A DNA stretch of 7,589 nucleotides, taken from positions 1 through 7,589 of the forward strand of contig JALWRU010000123.1 of NCBI GenBank assembly GCA_026994095.1, written 5' to 3'. The translations under genes and the position numbers were made by a program. The stretch comes from Nitrospira sp. GTDB lineage: Bacteria > Nitrospirota > JACRHL01. Under the pieces are notes generated by a model that saw only the letters and a list, made by a program, of their open reading frames with translations, was not told the origin of the DNA and did not search any database. Below, piece after piece: positions 1-6,361 of this stretch (position 1 is its first letter; every line of letters begins with the position of its first letter).

Positions 1-866
1 GAGTACTCGCTCCAGGCGTTGGAGCCCTCCTGCACCGTCTCCAGATTGTGATGCATGAGCGGGTCAATATCGTGGATATGCAGGTCGGCGGACACGTCGT
101 AGCGGGTATCCGGGGCCAGCCCACCATCGTTATACGCGTAGGTGCCAGGGAAGCCGACAGCGCCGTCCTGCGCCGGACGCACGATGATGGTACCGACCAT
201 GCCCATCTCCAGATGCTCGGTCGGCTCAACGTGGCAGTGGTACGGGTAGGTACCGGCATCGTTCAGGGCATAGAAGTAGGTGAAGCTGCTGCTCCCCGGA
301 ATGCCAACCGACATCTCCGGCACACCATCAAAAATCGCCATGGCGTGCGGGTAACCGTGGAAGTGCAGGGTGTGGGGATCGGCCAGATCCGGGCGCACCA
401 GCAACGACAGGTTGGTCAAGGTCAGGAACAGCTGCTGTCCCTCTTTAACGTCAATCAGCGGGGCCGGCAAGGTGGCCTCAAAGCGGTGATCCACCAACTC
501 ATCCTCAGGTACGCCGGTCAGGTTCATGAACCCGAACAGATAGTGTTGGGTGCCATCCGGCATCTGCGCGTAACCGTCGCTGACACCCACCCGGATGCAG
601 ACAACATTCGGGTCCAGCGGCAGCGGGTTGGCCAACGTGGAGTCCCGATGGTTCGGGAAGCCGTCGTTATTCCAGTCAAAATCTTCCGGGCCTTTGGTGG
701 ACGGATCGACCCACGGCACATGCACACCAACCGCCGGGACATTGTCCACGTCGTTGGGACATTGGAAACCGGTGCCTACCGGCACGGGAGTAAGCGCTTG
801 AGCCGCCGGTACCCATACGGATAACAGCGCCAGACAAACCAGAGAAATGAGAGAACGCGACTTCAT
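1..866 (-). CDS. Multicopper oxidase, exported, partial (C-terminus beyond left edge)
   Basis: This is the N-terminal 288 residues of a cupredoxin-fold multicopper oxidase, expected to oxidise a substrate and pass electrons to O2 in the periplasm. Residues 1-25 form a Sec signal peptide (basic start, hydrophobic core, probable cut after AQA). A complete copper ligand set is visible in one domain: HTLHFHG at 165-171 and HCH at 210-212, followed by H218 and M223. By analogy with laccase domain 3, H165, C211, H218 and M223 would bind the type 1 copper, and H168, H170, H210 and H212 would supply half of the trinuclear site. The spacing between C211 and H218 is two residues longer than in the usual HCHxxxH motif. 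Residues 64-75 (DWNNDGFPNHRD) resemble a calcium loop. The ATG at 864-866 follows AGGTG at 5-6 bases distance. Having type 1 ligands in the first visible domain suggests a two-domain enzyme of the type that carries blue copper in domain 1, but a copper nitrite reductase relative or a three-domain enzyme cannot be excluded without the missing part. The substrate is unknown. Confidence 0.88.
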   Translation of the reverse strand, partial: MKSRSLISLVCLALLSVWVPAAQALTPVPVGTGFQCPNDVDNVPAVGVHVPWVDPSTKGPEDFDWNNDGFPNHRDSTLANPLPLDPNVVCIRVGVSDGYAQMPDGTQHYLFGFMNLTGVPEDELVDHRFEATLPAPLIDVKEGQQLFLTLTNLSLLVRPDLADPHTLHFHGYPHAMAIFDGVPEMSVGIPGSSSFTYFYALNDAGTYPYHCHVEPTEHLEMGMVGTIIVRPAQDGAVGFPGTYAYNDGGLAPDTRYDVSADLHIHDIDPLMHHNLETVQEGSNAWSEY

Positions 867-960
867 ATCAACACCTATTAACGTTTCCCCTGACCTACAG
901 GCAGAAACCGAATCACTTGCATACCGCAGCATGCGGCTTAGACCGTTGTGCATGGTTATC

Positions 961-975
961 GCGAGTTCCGTGCCA
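961..975 (-). promoter_or_regulatory. Possible sigma-54 (-24/-12) promoter of the multicopper oxidase gene
   Basis: Read on the minus strand this is TGGCAC-N5-TCGC, matching the sigma-54 consensus TGGCAC-N5-TTGC at nine of ten positions, with the essential GG and GC at correct spacing. It points at the oxidase gene and would give a leader of roughly 80 bases. By a rough estimate of mine, a match this good is expected by chance about 0.05 times in this intergenic region counting both strands, so it is suggestive only. A short inverted repeat (AGCCG/CGGCT, 1021-1038) lies about 50-60 bases upstream, where an activator site could sit. Confidence 0.35.
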
Positions 976-1141
976 AAATTTTGACAACTCGCTGCACGAC
1001 CGACCTAACACACTGTTTTCAGCCGTTTTATTCCGGCTACACACACCCAACATCCAACCGGGTTGCCACTGAACCGCATGGGAAGAGGGAATCTGTTTTC
1101 CACTGTTTCCATCCTGTTCAGCATTTGTATCTCCCTTACCG

Positions 1142-1160
1142 CCCCCCACTTTGAGGGGGG
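1142..1160. repeat. C6/G6 hairpin, REP-like element
   Basis: Six C and six G flank the 7-base spacer ACTTTGA, with pyrimidine-rich sequence to the left and GAGAGG to the right. The form is like the dispersed C-rich/G-rich palindromic repeats found between genes in many proteobacteria. No U-tract follows on either strand, so it is a poor intrinsic terminator. Only one copy is present in the window, so whether it is dispersed cannot be judged here. Confidence 0.4.
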
Positions 1161-1649
1161 AGAGGAACTGAACTTCCTGCGACCACTGTCTACCGGCCAC
1201 TCATCCGTGAGCCATCTCGTTAGACCAGACATAAAGCAACCCCTATGCCATAGTTTTTTTCCATACTTTTCAATCAGTTAGATAGGACCACCTCGGGGCT
1301 GACCCGCTGACCCGTCAAATTTCCTGACATGGCCCCATCCAATAAATCGACTAAAATTCAATAAAATCAACTACATGAGTACAATCTGCCACTATTGTCA
1401 GCTTTTATTACAGCCGACAAATGCCTGACTCTTCCTCTTTATGCCCTTGCAAACCTACTACCTGCGCCAGATATCGAGATCCGACCCAGCGAGGGAATGC
1501 GCGCATATCAATTCATGAAAATAGAAGCCTGCCTGTGCCGTTTCCTCTATCGGCAATAGCTCACTACTTGCCAAGTAAAATGTCTGCTTTTCAAGCATAT
1601 TTATTGGGCCAGGCCAGATGGTCTGATCCGCAAGGTCCTGTGGGTGGGG

Positions 1650-2411
1650 TCAGGGAGTGGCGGGGTTCGCCGGTGCCTCGGCTGTTGCCGGGGCCATGGG
1701 GCGCATGATGGTGGCCGTGCTGAGGTCCACCCCTTCAAAGGTGGCCCCTTGCAGGCGTGCCATTTTCAGGAAGGTACCATCCAGAATTGCGCCGTCCAGC
1801 CGCGCGTCTCTGAGGTCGGCACCCATCATGTAGGTTTGGGTCAGATTGGCCCCACGCAGATCGGCCCCACGCAGGTGGGCCTTCTGCAGGTTGCTGCCAG
1901 ACAGGTTAGCGCCACGCAGGTCGGCACCGTCCAGATGGGCGCGGATCAACTCGGCATGGGCCAGCCCTGCATTCTGCAAGTTGGCTCCCTCCAGCCCCGC
2001 AGAGTTGAGAATCGGCCAACGGCGGCGGGTATCCTGGCGGGTGCTGGTACCGGGTGCCGCTGGCTCTGCCCGCCCGCCCAAGGTACGCATGGCGCTCCAC
2101 AGCGCCTTACCGGAAAGATCATACCCCTGTAGCTCCGCACGACCCGGATTGGTCTTGGCTTTGGCCAAGCCGTCGGCAAACCCCCGGTGCAAGCGGCGGC
2201 GGTTCTGGCCAAACCACTGCTCGTGTCGGTTGAGTACCTGTAGCAGTTGGGCGGCAGTCAGCCGTTTTTTAGCCGATTGATTATCAGCCGGTTTAGGGGG
2301 GTGGAGGGGGGCTGGCTCCAGCGCGCGGGCGGTCAAGGCCGGAGCGCACCCAAGCAGTACCATCAGTGTGGCGACACCACCCCACCGCAACAGGCTCGTT
2401 AGAGATGTCAT
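1650..2411 (-). CDS. Pentapeptide-repeat protein, probable lipoprotein
   Basis: A 253-residue protein that folds, in part, as a right-handed quadrilateral beta-helix. The N-terminus is a signal peptide with a lipobox-like LLGC (Cys 22, followed by Ala), so I expect a lipid-anchored envelope protein, possibly outer membrane. A helical segment at about 52-85 contains HEQWF (63-67), like the HxxW module that precedes pentapeptide repeats in other proteins. Three repeats occur at 92-106 (AELQG YDLSG KALWS). After a linker of about 31 residues rich in Arg, Ala and Pro there are 20 uninterrupted repeats of the A(D/N)LXX type at 138-237, about five helix coils. The tail is Ala/Pro/Thr-rich. I chose the ATG at 2409-2411 because AGGGG lies about 8 bases upstream and the signal peptide then starts correctly; upstream in-frame ATGs at 2432 and 2438 have weaker sites. 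The role is unknown: pentapeptide proteins can be DNA mimics, but a lipoprotein is unlikely to act on gyrase. Confidence 0.88.
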   Translation of the reverse strand: MTSLTSLLRWGGVATLMVLLGCAPALTARALEPAPLHPPKPADNQSAKKRLTAAQLLQVLNRHEQWFGQNRRRLHRGFADGLAKAKTNPGRAELQGYDLSGKALWSAMRTLGGRAEPAAPGTSTRQDTRRRWPILNSAGLEGANLQNAGLAHAELIRAHLDGADLRGANLSGSNLQKAHLRGADLRGANLTQTYMMGADLRDARLDGAILDGTFLKMARLQGATFEGVDLSTATIMRPMAPATAEAPANPATP

Positions 2412-2475
2412 TGTTTGTACCCCTGTTTGCATCGACATACTCACTCTGGCGGGGGAGAGCCCTCCCCTGCACCCT

Positions 2476-2487
2476 ACTATATATAGT
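2476..2487 (-). promoter_or_regulatory. Palindrome ACTATATATAGT, possible -10 region of the pentapeptide gene
   Basis: A perfect 12-base palindrome stands 65-76 bases upstream of the pentapeptide gene start and supplies TATATA as a -10 candidate on the minus strand. No convincing -35 is found at 17 bases; the nearest is TTCAGG at 2505-2510 with a 19-base spacer, inside the first arm of the neighbouring inverted repeats. It could instead be a protein-binding operator. Confidence 0.3.
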
Positions 2488-2504
2488 GTGACCAATTACC
2501 TTCA

Positions 2505-2573
2505 CCTGAATCGACGGCCTGCACCGCCCGATTCAGGCCCTCGAATAAGCCTGTATCGGCTGTTTAGGCGGTG
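2505..2573. repeat. Three related inverted-repeat arms upstream of the pentapeptide gene
   Basis: The motif CCTGAATCG occurs at 2505-2513, its exact inverse CGATTCAGG at 2529-2537, and a one-mismatch copy CCTGTATCG at 2550-2558. Arm 2 can therefore pair either with arm 1 (9 of 9 bases, 15-base loop) or with arm 3 (10 of 11 bases, 10-base loop). The arm 2-arm 3 hairpin is enclosed by a further stem CACCGCC (2522-2528) and GGCGGTG (2567-2573). The block fills the gap between the pentapeptide gene and the tRNA. Either an operator array or a switching RNA structure would fit. The rest of this gap (about 2574-2681) shows nothing I can name. Confidence 0.6.
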
Positions 2574-2681
2574 GCAATCAACCAGAGGCCAACAACCGCC
2601 GTCGTAGCCCCTGCCGTTTTCATGGTGCGCTTTGCCGCTTGAAACCGTACACTACCGGTCGCAGTCTGCTGCCCCTATCCT

Positions 2682-2758
2682 GTCTCCGTAGCTCAGTTGG
2701 ATAGAGCGACGGCCTCCTAAGCTGTAGGTCGCAGGTTCGACTCCTGCCGGGGACACCA
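2682..2758 (+). tRNA. tRNA-Arg (anticodon CCU)
   Basis: A full 77-base cloverleaf: acceptor GTCTCCG/CGGGGAC with one G-T pair, D-arm GCTC/GAGC (2691-2707), anticodon stem ACGGC/GCTGT, loop CTCCTAA with anticodon CCT at 2716-2718, variable loop AGGTC, T-arm GCAGG-TTCGACT-CCTGC, discriminator A and an encoded CCA. It reads the rare AGG arginine codon. A clear promoter is not visible upstream; TTGAAA at 2639-2644 lacks a good -10 partner. The gene has no tRNA neighbours. Genes for this tRNA are frequent integration sites, but no copy of its 3' end recurs in the window. Confidence 0.97.
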
Positions 2759-2812
2759 TCTTATTCTTGCGTAACCACTTGCGGGTGATTGCGGTTCCGC
2801 CGACAAGAGTTT

Positions 2813-2830
2813 CCCCGACGTTGTTCGGGG
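2813..2830 (+). terminator. Hairpin after the tRNA, possible weak terminator
   Basis: CCCCGA and TCGGGG form a perfect 6-base stem with the 6-base loop CGTTGT, 55 bases after the tRNA and 44 bases before the ATP-grasp gene. The following GCTCACTATTTATC is only mildly T-rich, so termination would be inefficient. Its position fits separating the tRNA transcript from the operon. Confidence 0.35.
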
Positions 2831-2856
2831 GCTCACTATTTATCCTGCCGCCCTGT

Positions 2857-2862
2857 TATATT
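2857..2862 (+). promoter_or_regulatory. Candidate -10 box (TATATT) of the ATP-grasp operon
   Basis: TATATT lies 11 bases before the ATG, and the expected transcription start would fall near 2869, leaving a leader of only a few bases. No good -35 is seen. It is offered because no Shine-Dalgarno site exists before this start, and a near-leaderless transcript would explain that. Confidence 0.25.
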
Positions 2863-2873
2863 GGGCCCCTGTC

Positions 2874-4355
2874 ATGAAGCCGTCGCTCAGTAATATGCTG
2901 TCCCAACAGGTCGCCTCGTCATCTTTTTTTGACGAGATGATCGCTACGGACGGCTCCCCCCGTCCTGCCTACCGGGAGGTGTTTCGTTTTCTCGATGAGC
3001 TGAACGGCCTGCAGTTCACCGAACTCCAGCACCTGGCGGACATGTCCCTGTACACCCAGGGCATTACCTTCACGGTCTACTCCGACGCCCGTGGCACCGA
3101 AAAAATCTTTCCGTTTGATCTGATCCCCCGCCTGATTACCCATCTGGAATGGCAGACCGTAGAGCAGGGGGTGAGCCAGCGCATGCGCGCCCTGAACGCC
3201 TTCTTGCACGACATCTATCACGACCAGAAGGGGCTCAAGGATGGGGTGGTGCCCACCCGGTTGATTCAAGGCTCCGCCCACTACTGCCGCGAGATGACCG
3301 GGCTGGACGTACCGGGCAACGTCTACGTGCACATCGGCGGAATCGACCTGATCCGCGATCAGGACGGTGCCTTTCTGGTGCTGGAAGACAACCTGAGAAA
3401 CCCCTCCGGGGTGGCCTATCTGGTAGAGAACCGGGCCGTCATGGCGCGGGTCACACCAGAGTTGATGCACCGCTATCGGGTGCGCCCGGTACACCACTAT
3501 CCGCAGTTGCTGTTCGACAAGCTGGCCGGACTGTCCACGGTGGCTGACCCAACCATTGCCGTGCTCACGCCGGGGGTCTACAACTCGGCCTATTTTGAGC
3601 ACTCCTTTCTGGCCAGCCAGATGGGGGTGGAACTGGTCGAGGGGCAAGACCTGCTGGTCGATAACGACGTGCTGTACATGAAGACCACCGGCGGTCTGAA
3701 GCGTATCGACGTGCTGTACCGGCGGGTGGATGACGACTTTCTCGACCCACTGGTATTCCGGCAGGACTCCATGCTGGGGGTAGCGGGGCTGGTGGGGGCC
3801 TACCGGGCAGGCAATGTGGTGATTGCCAACGCCATGGGTAATGGGGTCGCCGACGACAAGGCGGTGTATGCCTATGTGCCCGATATCATCCGGTACTATC
3901 TGGGGGAAGAGCCGATCCTGCCGAACGTGCCCACCTACCTGTGTGCCCGTAAGGAGCAGCGCGAGAAGGTGCTGGATCACCTGAGTGAGATGGTGGTCAA
4001 ACCCACCGACGCCTCCGGCGGCTACGGCCTGCTGGTAGGCTCCCACGCTTCAAAACAGGAATTGGCGGTATTCCGGGAGCGGATTCTGGCCCGCCCGGAC
4101 GACTACATCGCCCAGCCGATCCAGCAGCTCTCCACCCATCCAACCTTTATCAGAGACGGCGACGGCGGCCAGTTGGCACCGCGCCATGTGGACCTGCGCC
4201 CATTTGCCATGTGCGGCGCAGGCGGTGAGGTGACTGTACTGCCCGGCGGCCTGACCCGTGTGGCGCTGACCGAAGGCAGTCTGGTGGTCAACTCCTCTCA
4301 GGGGGGCGGCAGCAAAGACACCTGGGTACTCTATCCAGAGGGTGACCATGCTTAG
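2874..4355 (+). CDS. Circularly permuted type 2 ATP-grasp protein
   Basis: A 493-residue member of the circularly permuted ATP-grasp family (formerly DUF404/DUF407), a predicted ATP-dependent carboxylate-amine ligase acting in the cytoplasm. Family signatures in order are: the N-terminal FDEM/GSPRPAY region (19-33); EDNLRNPSGVAYLVENR (171-187); TPGVYNSAYFEHSFLA (232-247); VLYRRVDDDFLDPL (280-293); GVADDKAVYAYVPDIIRYY (324-342) followed by GEEPILPNVPTYLC; VVKPTDASGGYG (374-385), the likely nucleotide-binding Lys and glycine-rich loop; HVDLRPFA (438-445); and VLPGGLTRVA with NSSQGGGSKDTWVL (455-486). Length is normal for the family. The ATG at 2874 is the first in frame but has no Shine-Dalgarno site; ATG at 2895 is an alternative and also lacks one. 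It is the first gene of a three-gene operon and overlaps the alpha-E gene by 8 bases. The family assignment is sure; the substrate is not known. Confidence 0.95.
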   Translation: MKPSLSNMLSQQVASSSFFDEMIATDGSPRPAYREVFRFLDELNGLQFTELQHLADMSLYTQGITFTVYSDARGTEKIFPFDLIPRLITHLEWQTVEQGVSQRMRALNAFLHDIYHDQKGLKDGVVPTRLIQGSAHYCREMTGLDVPGNVYVHIGGIDLIRDQDGAFLVLEDNLRNPSGVAYLVENRAVMARVTPELMHRYRVRPVHHYPQLLFDKLAGLSTVADPTIAVLTPGVYNSAYFEHSFLASQMGVELVEGQDLLVDNDVLYMKTTGGLKRIDVLYRRVDDDFLDPLVFRQDSMLGVAGLVGAYRAGNVVIANAMGNGVADDKAVYAYVPDIIRYYLGEEPILPNVPTYLCARKEQREKVLDHLSEMVVKPTDASGGYGLLVGSHASKQELAVFRERILARPDDYIAQPIQQLSTHPTFIRDGDGGQLAPRHVDLRPFAMCGAGGEVTVLPGGLTRVALTEGSLVVNSSQGGGSKDTWVLYPEGDHA

Positions 4356-5361
4356 CCGTACCGCCCAAAGCATGTACCGGCTGGGCCGCCACATTGAACA
4401 TGCGGAGAACATCACCCGTCTGCTGGATGTGACCCACCGCATGAGCCTGGAAAGCACGCTCTACTCCGACGTGGACGTCTGGTCGCCGCTGATCGCCGTG
4501 ACCCGCTCTGAAGAGGCCTATCTGGCCCAGTACGACTCCCTGGAGCAGGCCCATGTGTACTCGTTCTTACTGCTGTCGCAGGACTACTCCGGTTCGGTGC
4601 TGTCGGCCCTGCGGGCAGCGCGGGAGGAGGCCCGCACCATGCGGGAGCGCATCAGCGAAGAGATGTGGGCCCACCTGAACGGCATGTACCTTGAGATGCA
4701 GCGCCCGCCCACGGTATCGCAGGTGCTGGCACAGGGTAGCGCCGCGTTCAATACCCGCATCCAGATCTTTTGCAACGCCTTTCACGGCCTTACCGACAAC
4801 ACCATGGTGCGGGCAGTGAGCTGGAATTTTTTACGGCTGGGGCGCTTCTATGAACGGGCGGTGATGACCTGCCGTATTCTGGAGGTGAAACACCACCTGC
4901 TGGACGCCGGGCCGACCGGCACCGTGGCAGCGCTTGATCTGCACCAGTGGGAGGCGCTGCTGCGCTCCGTGTCGGGTTATGAAGCCTACCGGCGGCTGTA
5001 TCGGGCGCGCATTGTGCCGTCGCGGGTGATGGAGTTGCTGGTCTGTGACGACCGCTTTCCCCGCTCGGTGCACTACTGTCTGTGGCAGATGCAGGTCGCG
5101 CTTGAGAATCTGCTGACCGAGGGCAAAAACAACCCGGTGTTGGCAGCGCTCATGCGACAGGCCCTTAAACTGGTGCAGCAGGAGGCGGTACGGGACGGCA
5201 TTCTGCATCAGGGACTGGCGGCCGAGATGGGTACCCTGCAAGCCGCATTGCAGGCGGTTGCTGACTGTATCCATGAAACCTACTTTGACGTGCTGACCGT
5301 AGTGGCCGCCGACGGGGTGGCCCGCAAGATCGCCATGCAGCAGCCCCAGCAACAGCAATAA
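4348..5361 (+). CDS. Alpha-E domain protein
   Basis: A 337-residue all-helical protein of the alpha-E family (formerly DUF403), which in many bacteria sits between or is fused to the ATP-grasp and transglutaminase genes; a partner or scaffold role is predicted, no reaction is established. The start MLSRTAQSMYRLGR is the standard family beginning. Two matching segments, RLGRHIEHAE (11-20) and RLGRFYERAV (163-172), 152 residues apart, show the duplicated helical unit of the family. Other typical stretches are FHGLTDNTMVRAVSWNFLRL (145-164), WEALLRSVSGYEAY (201-214) and RFPRSVHYCL (236-245). I chose the ATG at 4348, with AGAGGG five bases upstream inside the previous gene, over the GTG at 4342. 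The C-terminus is a short glutamine-rich tail (MQQPQQQQ). No signal peptide is present, so it is cytoplasmic. Overlap with the preceding gene implies translational coupling. Confidence 0.95.
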   Translation: MLSRTAQSMYRLGRHIEHAENITRLLDVTHRMSLESTLYSDVDVWSPLIAVTRSEEAYLAQYDSLEQAHVYSFLLLSQDYSGSVLSALRAAREEARTMRERISEEMWAHLNGMYLEMQRPPTVSQVLAQGSAAFNTRIQIFCNAFHGLTDNTMVRAVSWNFLRLGRFYERAVMTCRILEVKHHLLDAGPTGTVAALDLHQWEALLRSVSGYEAYRRLYRARIVPSRVMELLVCDDRFPRSVHYCLWQMQVALENLLTEGKNNPVLAALMRQALKLVQQEAVRDGILHQGLAAEMGTLQAALQAVADCIHETYFDVLTVVAADGVARKIAMQQPQQQQ

Positions 5362-5363
5362 CC

Positions 5364-6257
5364 ATGACTCCGATCCCCACTGACGGCAGCATCACCCTGG
5401 CGATTCGCCATGCCACCCGCTTCGACTACAGTGCACCGGTCACCCAGGCCCATAGCGAGATTCGCAAGACCCCGGTGGCGACCCCGCTACAGCAGGTGCA
5501 GAGTTGCTCCCTGTCAGTCCACCCCAATGTCATTGTGCGCCCCCACGATGACCATTTTGGCAACCGGGTACACCACTTCAACCTGTTGGAACCCCATCAA
5601 CATGTGGAGATCGTCAGTGAATCGGTGGTGATCACCACCAACGCCCTGCTGTCTCCACATCCGGCCAGTGATGATCAGGACCAACGCCCACCGGAAGACC
5701 GGTGGACGGAGTTTCTATCGGCCTCGCCCGGAGTGCCCCCCCTGCCCGACTATGCCGGAGTACCACTGGCCGACAGCCTGAGCAGTAGCGGCGACGACTT
5801 TCACAACGGCATCCAGCAACTGGCCGGCTACTTTTTTGATACCTTCCGTTACGACCCGGATGTAACCCACGTTCACTCCACCCCGGCGGAGCTGTTTGAA
5901 CACGGCGGCGGGGTCTGTCAGGACATGGCCCACGCCATGATCGGGGTGCTGCGCGCCGGAGGCATACCGGCCCGCTATGTGAGCGGTTATATCTATGACC
6001 CCAAACAGGATGAAGACGGCCAGCATCTGCGCGGTGCTGCCGCTACCCACGCCTGGGTGCAGGCATGGCACCCGACCACCGGCTGGCTGGGGGTCGACCC
6101 CACCAACAACAAACTGGTGGATTGGCAGTATGTGCTGGTGGCCATCGGTCGGGACTACTTTGACGTGCAGCCGGTACGCGGCGTATTCATGGGCAACGGT
6201 ACCCAGCAATTGACCGTATCGGTATCGGTCACCCGACAGGACAAAGCACCCGCATAA
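5364..6257 (+). CDS. Transglutaminase-like cysteine peptidase family protein
   Basis: A 297-residue protein with the bacterial transglutaminase N-terminal beta domain (about 10-93, beginning LAIRHATRFDYSAPV) and the papain-like transglutaminase core (about 145-275). The catalytic triad is intact: C185 in GGGVCQD, H229 in ATHAWVQAW and D245 in GVDPTN. A charged, proline-rich linker (about 97-115) joins the two domains. No signal peptide or membrane segment is visible, so it should act in the cytoplasm, where the family is predicted to be a peptidase or amidase working on the product of the ATP-grasp enzyme. It starts two bases after the alpha-E stop codon and has no Shine-Dalgarno site, which points to coupled translation. 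It ends the operon; the next gene is convergent. Family and active site are clear, the substrate is unknown. Confidence 0.95.
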   Translation: MTPIPTDGSITLAIRHATRFDYSAPVTQAHSEIRKTPVATPLQQVQSCSLSVHPNVIVRPHDDHFGNRVHHFNLLEPHQHVEIVSESVVITTNALLSPHPASDDQDQRPPEDRWTEFLSASPGVPPLPDYAGVPLADSLSSSGDDFHNGIQQLAGYFFDTFRYDPDVTHVHSTPAELFEHGGGVCQDMAHAMIGVLRAGGIPARYVSGYIYDPKQDEDGQHLRGAAATHAWVQAWHPTTGWLGVDPTNNKLVDWQYVLVAIGRDYFDVQPVRGVFMGNGTQQLTVSVSVTRQDKAPA

Positions 6258-6260
6258 TCT

Positions 6261-6318
6261 GCGCGCACGCCGCACCGGACCGGCGGTAATGGTGCGGGCT
6301 CCGGTGGGACGTGCGCGC
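6261..6318. repeat. Nested inverted repeats after the transglutaminase gene
   Basis: The outer arms GCGCGCAC (6261-6268) and GTGCGCGC (6311-6318) are perfect; inside, CCGCACC (6270-6276) pairs with GGTGCGG (6291-6297), or alternatively CACCGGA (6273-6279) with TCCGGTG (6300-6306). The structure begins three bases after the stop codon and probably marks the 3' end of the operon transcript. There is no U-tract, so it may protect the mRNA end or act with Rho instead of terminating alone. Confidence 0.5.
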
Positions 6319-6337
6319 CCCGGCTTACCGTGGGCCA

Positions 6338-6361
6338 AACCGGCCCGTTCGTTAGCCGGTT
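6338..6361 (-). terminator. Hairpin overlapping the stop codon of the 163-residue gene
   Basis: AACCGGC (6338-6344) and GCCGGTT (6355-6361) are perfect 7-base arms with a 10-base loop that contains the TAA of the minus-strand gene. An alternative pairing GGGCC/GGCCC (6332-6346) overlaps it. No U-tract follows, so an end-of-transcript role is inferred from its place only. Confidence 0.35.

Larger units (their letters stand above)
867..1649. other. Long non-coding stretch between the oxidase and pentapeptide genes
   Basis: I see no believable gene here: open frames are short, lack ribosome binding sites and have compositions unlike proteins. The stretch is visibly richer in A and T than the flanking genes. 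It carries the upstream region of the oxidase gene, a C6/G6 hairpin near 1150, a tandem 8-base repeat (CTGACCCG twice, 1299-1314), a small hairpin CCGCA-gca-TGCGG at 924-936, and a weak hairpin TGCTT/AAGCA at 1585-1597 that lies downstream of the pentapeptide gene and could help end its transcript. Confidence 0.6.

Noticed and set aside
48..824. 258-residue open frame on the plus strand
   Set aside because: It is antisense to the multicopper oxidase, whose frame has a signal peptide and copper motifs; the plus-strand protein has no recognisable domain.
981..986. TTGACA as a plus-strand -35 box
   Set aside because: There is no good -10 at 16-18 bases and no plus-strand gene follows.
1421..1708. 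95-residue open frame on the plus strand
   Set aside because: No Shine-Dalgarno site, composition unlike a protein, and it runs into the end of the pentapeptide gene on the other strand.
2731..2758. 3' end of the tRNA as an attachment site of an integrated element
   Set aside because: No second copy of the sequence, no integrase and no mobile genes occur in the window, so only the general possibility remains.
2919..4046. 375-residue open frame on the minus strand
   Set aside because: It is a shadow of the ATP-grasp gene, rich in His, Val and Gln as expected for an antisense frame of a GC-rich gene, with no family features.
4342..4347. GTG at 4342 as the alpha-E start
   Set aside because: The ATG at 4348 gives the standard family N-terminus and correct spacing from AGAGGG, whereas the GTG would overlap that site.
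5715..6338. 207-residue open frame on the minus strand
   Set aside because: It is antisense to the transglutaminase gene, whose catalytic triad proves the plus-strand frame.
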